Assembly: GCA_038326655.1 (NCBI GenBank)
Contig: JBBQKG010000011.1
Location: 1-64,000, forward strand
DNA length: 64,000 nucleotides
Source: JBBQKG01 sp038326655
GTDB lineage: Bacteria > Actinomycetota > Thermoleophilia > Solirubrobacterales > JBBDJG01
Reading direction: 5' to 3'
Position 1 is the stretch's first letter, and each line of letters begins with the position of its first letter. Both the position numbers and the translations under genes were made by a program. Shown one piece after another: positions 62,285 to 64,000 of this stretch. The notes beneath the pieces are model-generated. The model was not told the origin of the DNA. It searched no databases and saw nothing but the letters and a program-made list of their open reading frames with translations.

Positions 62285-63175
62285 TTGACCCTAAGAAAGG
62301 GTGATGTAACTACGGAAGCGACGTTTGTAGAAGTGCCGCAAGAGACGCTGGAGAGCACGACCGACTGGTACGCGCTCTTCTATCGCCGTGCCAACCGCTA
62401 CGCGCTGCTGACCAAGGATCAGGAGATCGAGCTGGCCAAGGCGATCGAGCGTGGCGACCTCGAGGCGAAGGAGCTGCTGGTCAACTCGAACCTGCGGCTC
62501 GTGATCTCGAACGCGCGCAAGTACCAGAACCTCGGGCTGCCACTCCAGGACCTGATCCAGGAGGGCATGTTCGGGCTGATCCGCGCATCGGAGAAGTTCG
62601 ACTGGAGGCGCGGCTACAAGTTCTCGACCTACGCGACGATCTGGATCCGCCAGGCGATCGAGCGTGCGCTCGGCAACACTTCGCGGATCATCCGCCTGCC
62701 GGTCCACATCGGGGCCCGGCAGCGCAAGATCGCGCGCGCCGAGGAGCGGCTTCGCAACAAGCTCGACCGCGACCCGACCGACGAGGAGATCGCGAAGGTG
62801 ACCGAGCTCGAGCTCGAGCAGGTGATCGCGGCGCGTGACGTCGCGAAGGTCACGACGAGCCTCGACCAGTCGGTCCAGGAAGACAGCGAGACCTCGCTCG
62901 GCGACCTGATCGCGGACGAGCGGCCGGCGATCGAGGACGAAGTCGAGGAAACGCTTCGCGACGAGGCGGTCGACCGGGCGCTCGCCGAGCTGCCCGACGA
63001 CGAGCGCAAGGTCGTGGAGCTGCGATTCGGCCTCGGCCGCGAGGAGCCGGTGAGCCAGCGCGAAACCGGCAAGCGGCTAGGGATCAGCGAGGACGGCGCT
63101 CGCGAGCTCGAAAGCCGGGCGCTGAGCCGTCTCTCGCGCAACGACGACCTCGCCGCTCTGCGCGAGGCAGCGTAG
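62285..63175 (+). CDS. RNA polymerase sigma-70 factor, group 2 (SigA/SigB-like)
   Basis: A 296-residue sigma factor lacking region 1.1. Region 1.2 (YRRANRYALLTKDQEIELAKAIERG), region 2 (LVISNARKYQNLGLPLQDLIQEGMFGLIRA and FSTYATIWIRQAI read in parts), region 3 and region 4 (LPDDERKVVELRFGLG, helix-turn-helix near SQRETGKRLGISE) are all present. The TTG at 62285 follows GAGG and a terminator-like hairpin; GTG 62333 is an alternative start with a poor ribosome site. It lacks the long acidic insertion of the housekeeping sigma, so is probably an alternative sigma. Confidence 0.9.
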   Translation: MTLRKGDVTTEATFVEVPQETLESTTDWYALFYRRANRYALLTKDQEIELAKAIERGDLEAKELLVNSNLRLVISNARKYQNLGLPLQDLIQEGMFGLIRASEKFDWRRGYKFSTYATIWIRQAIERALGNTSRIIRLPVHIGARQRKIARAEERLRNKLDRDPTDEEIAKVTELELEQVIAARDVAKVTTSLDQSVQEDSETSLGDLIADERPAIEDEVEETLRDEAVDRALAELPDDERKVVELRFGLGREEPVSQRETGKRLGISEDGARELESRALSRLSRNDDLAALREAA

Positions 63176-63193
63176 GGAATACTGGTAAGGGCC

Positions 63194-63586
63194 GTGACCG
63201 AGCGAATGCACCAGGACACTGGAGTCGCAGCGGCCCGCAAGCTGGGTGGCCCGGCGCGAGACGAGATGGCTCTCGCGCCGGTGCTCACCGCTCTGAGCGA
63301 CCCGGTCAGGCTCAAGATCGTGCGGATGCTCGCCGACGGCTGTGAGCTGTCGTGCGGCTCGTTCGGCTTCCCGCTTGCGAAGTCGACTCTCACACATCAT
63401 TTGAGGGTCCTGCGCGACGCCGGCGTGATCTCACAGCGGGCGGTCGGGACGTCACGGATGACGTGTCTGCGCCGGAAGGACCTCGACGCTCGTTTTCCGG
63501 GCCTACTCGACTCCGTCCTTGTCGCCGCTGCGGTGGCCGAGGGCAGGCGCTACGCGCAGAAGCGCAAGGGCACCCCGCTGCACTAG
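63194..63586 (+). CDS. ArsR-like winged-helix transcriptional regulator
   Basis: A 130-residue regulator. The HTH region reads LTALSDPVRLKIVRMLADG and STLTHHLRVLRDAGVIS, as in ArsR/SmtB proteins. Two cysteines (DGCELSCGS) precede the recognition helix, but the usual ELCVCDL metal site is absent, so the effector is unknown. GTG 63194 has GGTAAGG upstream. It lies 18 bases after the sigma gene, possibly one operon. Confidence 0.85.
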   Translation: MTERMHQDTGVAAARKLGGPARDEMALAPVLTALSDPVRLKIVRMLADGCELSCGSFGFPLAKSTLTHHLRVLRDAGVISQRAVGTSRMTCLRRKDLDARFPGLLDSVLVAAAVAEGRRYAQKRKGTPLH

Positions 63587-63600
63587 CCAGGCCTAGCGGC

Positions 63601-63722
63601 CTACGCGACCATCCGCCCGCCATCGACGGCAGCACCACGCCGGTGATGAACGAGGCTCGTCGGAGGCAAGGAAGACCGCGGCGAAGCGCTCGGCGATCGC
63701 CTTCCCGAGACCGGCCTGCTTG
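63601..63722 (-). pseudogene. C-terminal SDR remnant
   Basis: Reading toward the stop at 63601, the family text GKAIAERFAAVFLASDE appears in one frame, SFITGVVLP in a second and VDGGRMVA* in a third. This is the standard end of short-chain dehydrogenases. Two frame changes within 120 bases and loss of the whole N-terminal part show a dead gene fragment abutting tRNA-Ser. Confidence 0.75.
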
Positions 63723-63728
63723 CCCCAG

Positions 63729-63817
63729 CGGAGGGGGAGGGATTCGAACCCTCGGTGGACCGTAAGGCCCACAACGGTTTTCGAGACCGCCCCGTTCAAC
63801 CGCTCCGGCACCCCTCC
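63729..63817 (-). tRNA. tRNA-Ser (CGA)
   Basis: 89 bases with a class II variable arm. The acceptor is GGAGGGG/CCCCTCC with discriminator G, the anticodon stem is GCGGT/ACCGT with loop CTCGAAA, and the T-arm is GAGGG-TTCGAAT-CCCTC. CCA is not encoded. It is the second serine tRNA within 4 kb. Confidence 0.94.
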
Positions 63818-63935
63818 GGGTACGCCGGCGAACCTTAGCGGGGGGTCCAGCGCATGCCGCGGTCGCGGATGTCCACTGGGCGACGTCGCCACCCGCCGCA
63901 TATGCTGAGCGATCAGCACAGACCGAGGAGGAGCG

Positions 63936-64000
63936 ATGGGAGCAGACGACGGGAAAACCTCCAAAGCCGTTCTGATCACGGGTTGCTCGACCGGCATCGG
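63936..64000 (+). CDS. Short-chain dehydrogenase (only the 5' end is in the window)
   Basis: The first 21 codons from ATG 63936 read GADDGKTSKAVLITGCSTGIG. TGCSTGIG is the cofactor motif of SDRs. GAGGAGGAGCG lies directly upstream. The rest is beyond the right edge. Confidence 0.85.
   Translation, partial: MGADDGKTSKAVLITGCSTGI

Overview
The window is high-GC bacterial DNA with densely packed genes, many GTG/TTG starts, 1-4 base stop/start overlaps and several leaderless-looking promoters. Gene content points to a deep-branching actinobacterium, most like Thermoleophilia (Solirubrobacterales/Gaiellales): a class II B12-dependent ribonucleotide reductase, a succinate dehydrogenase whose third subunit is a CCG-domain HdrB-like protein, a large (Alu-bearing) SRP RNA next to dnaX, many SnoaL paralogues and TolB/BNR-type secreted propellers. 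The lineage is an inference from gene content; no 16S gene is present.

Layout. 1-2.6 kb: partial phospholipase D, a SpoIIE-type phosphatase, an empty stretch and a damaged initiator-tRNA-like sequence. 2.7-10.2 kb: nrdJ, then a sulfate ABC importer (sbp-cysT-cysW-cysA) divergent from an Rrf2-family regulator. 10.3-20 kb: NDH-2, an LmeA-like lipid-binding protein, Lon with a small heat-shock protein, a metallo-beta-lactamase-fold hydrolase, a Na+/H+ antiporter behind a CRP/FNR-type palindrome, a 2-hydroxyacid dehydrogenase and an AlgX/AlgJ-like protein. 20-29.5 kb: central metabolism (mdh, isocitrate dehydrogenase, AidB-like acyl-CoA dehydrogenase, site-2 protease with CBS domains, sdhA-sdhB-sdhE). 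29.7-33.4 kb: DUF421 membrane protein and a secreted BNR propeller. 33.4-38.6 kb: conserved housekeeping operon dnaX-ybaB-recR-lysC-asd with the large SRP RNA upstream.

38.7-48.2 kb is an accessory-looking stretch: tRNA-Val, secreted beta-propeller and beta-helix proteins, a collagen-like protein, a SnoaL remnant broken at both ends, a decayed SDR gene, an MpsC-family protein, a SURNod19-like secreted protein, an RTX-repeat protein and CorA. 48.2-54.4 kb is a three-gene signalling operon: a 7xPAS+GAF histidine kinase, a CheY/Rcp1-like regulator and a receiver-GGDEF-EAL protein whose EAL domain has lost metal-ligand residues. 54.5-60 kb holds DUF2277, a TetR/cupin pair sharing two perfect operators, a methyltransferase overlapping a SnoaL-kinase fusion, another SnoaL and an O-methyltransferase-like gene. 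60-64 kb holds two tRNA-Ser genes, a His-rich Ni/Co transporter, a STAS antagonist, a group-2 sigma factor behind tandem palindromes, an ArsR-like regulator, an SDR remnant and the start of another SDR.

How parts may work together: the Ni/Co transporter could feed the B12-dependent NrdJ; mdh, icd and sdhABE supply TCA steps while NDH-2 and SdhABE feed the quinone pool; Lon and Hsp20 form a proteostasis pair. No CRISPR array, transposase or integrase was seen. No complete new system is proven. The best leads are the SnoaL-kinase/methyltransferase pair, the degenerate EAL operon, the secreted-protein island that truncates a SnoaL gene, and the palindromes upstream of the sigma factor.
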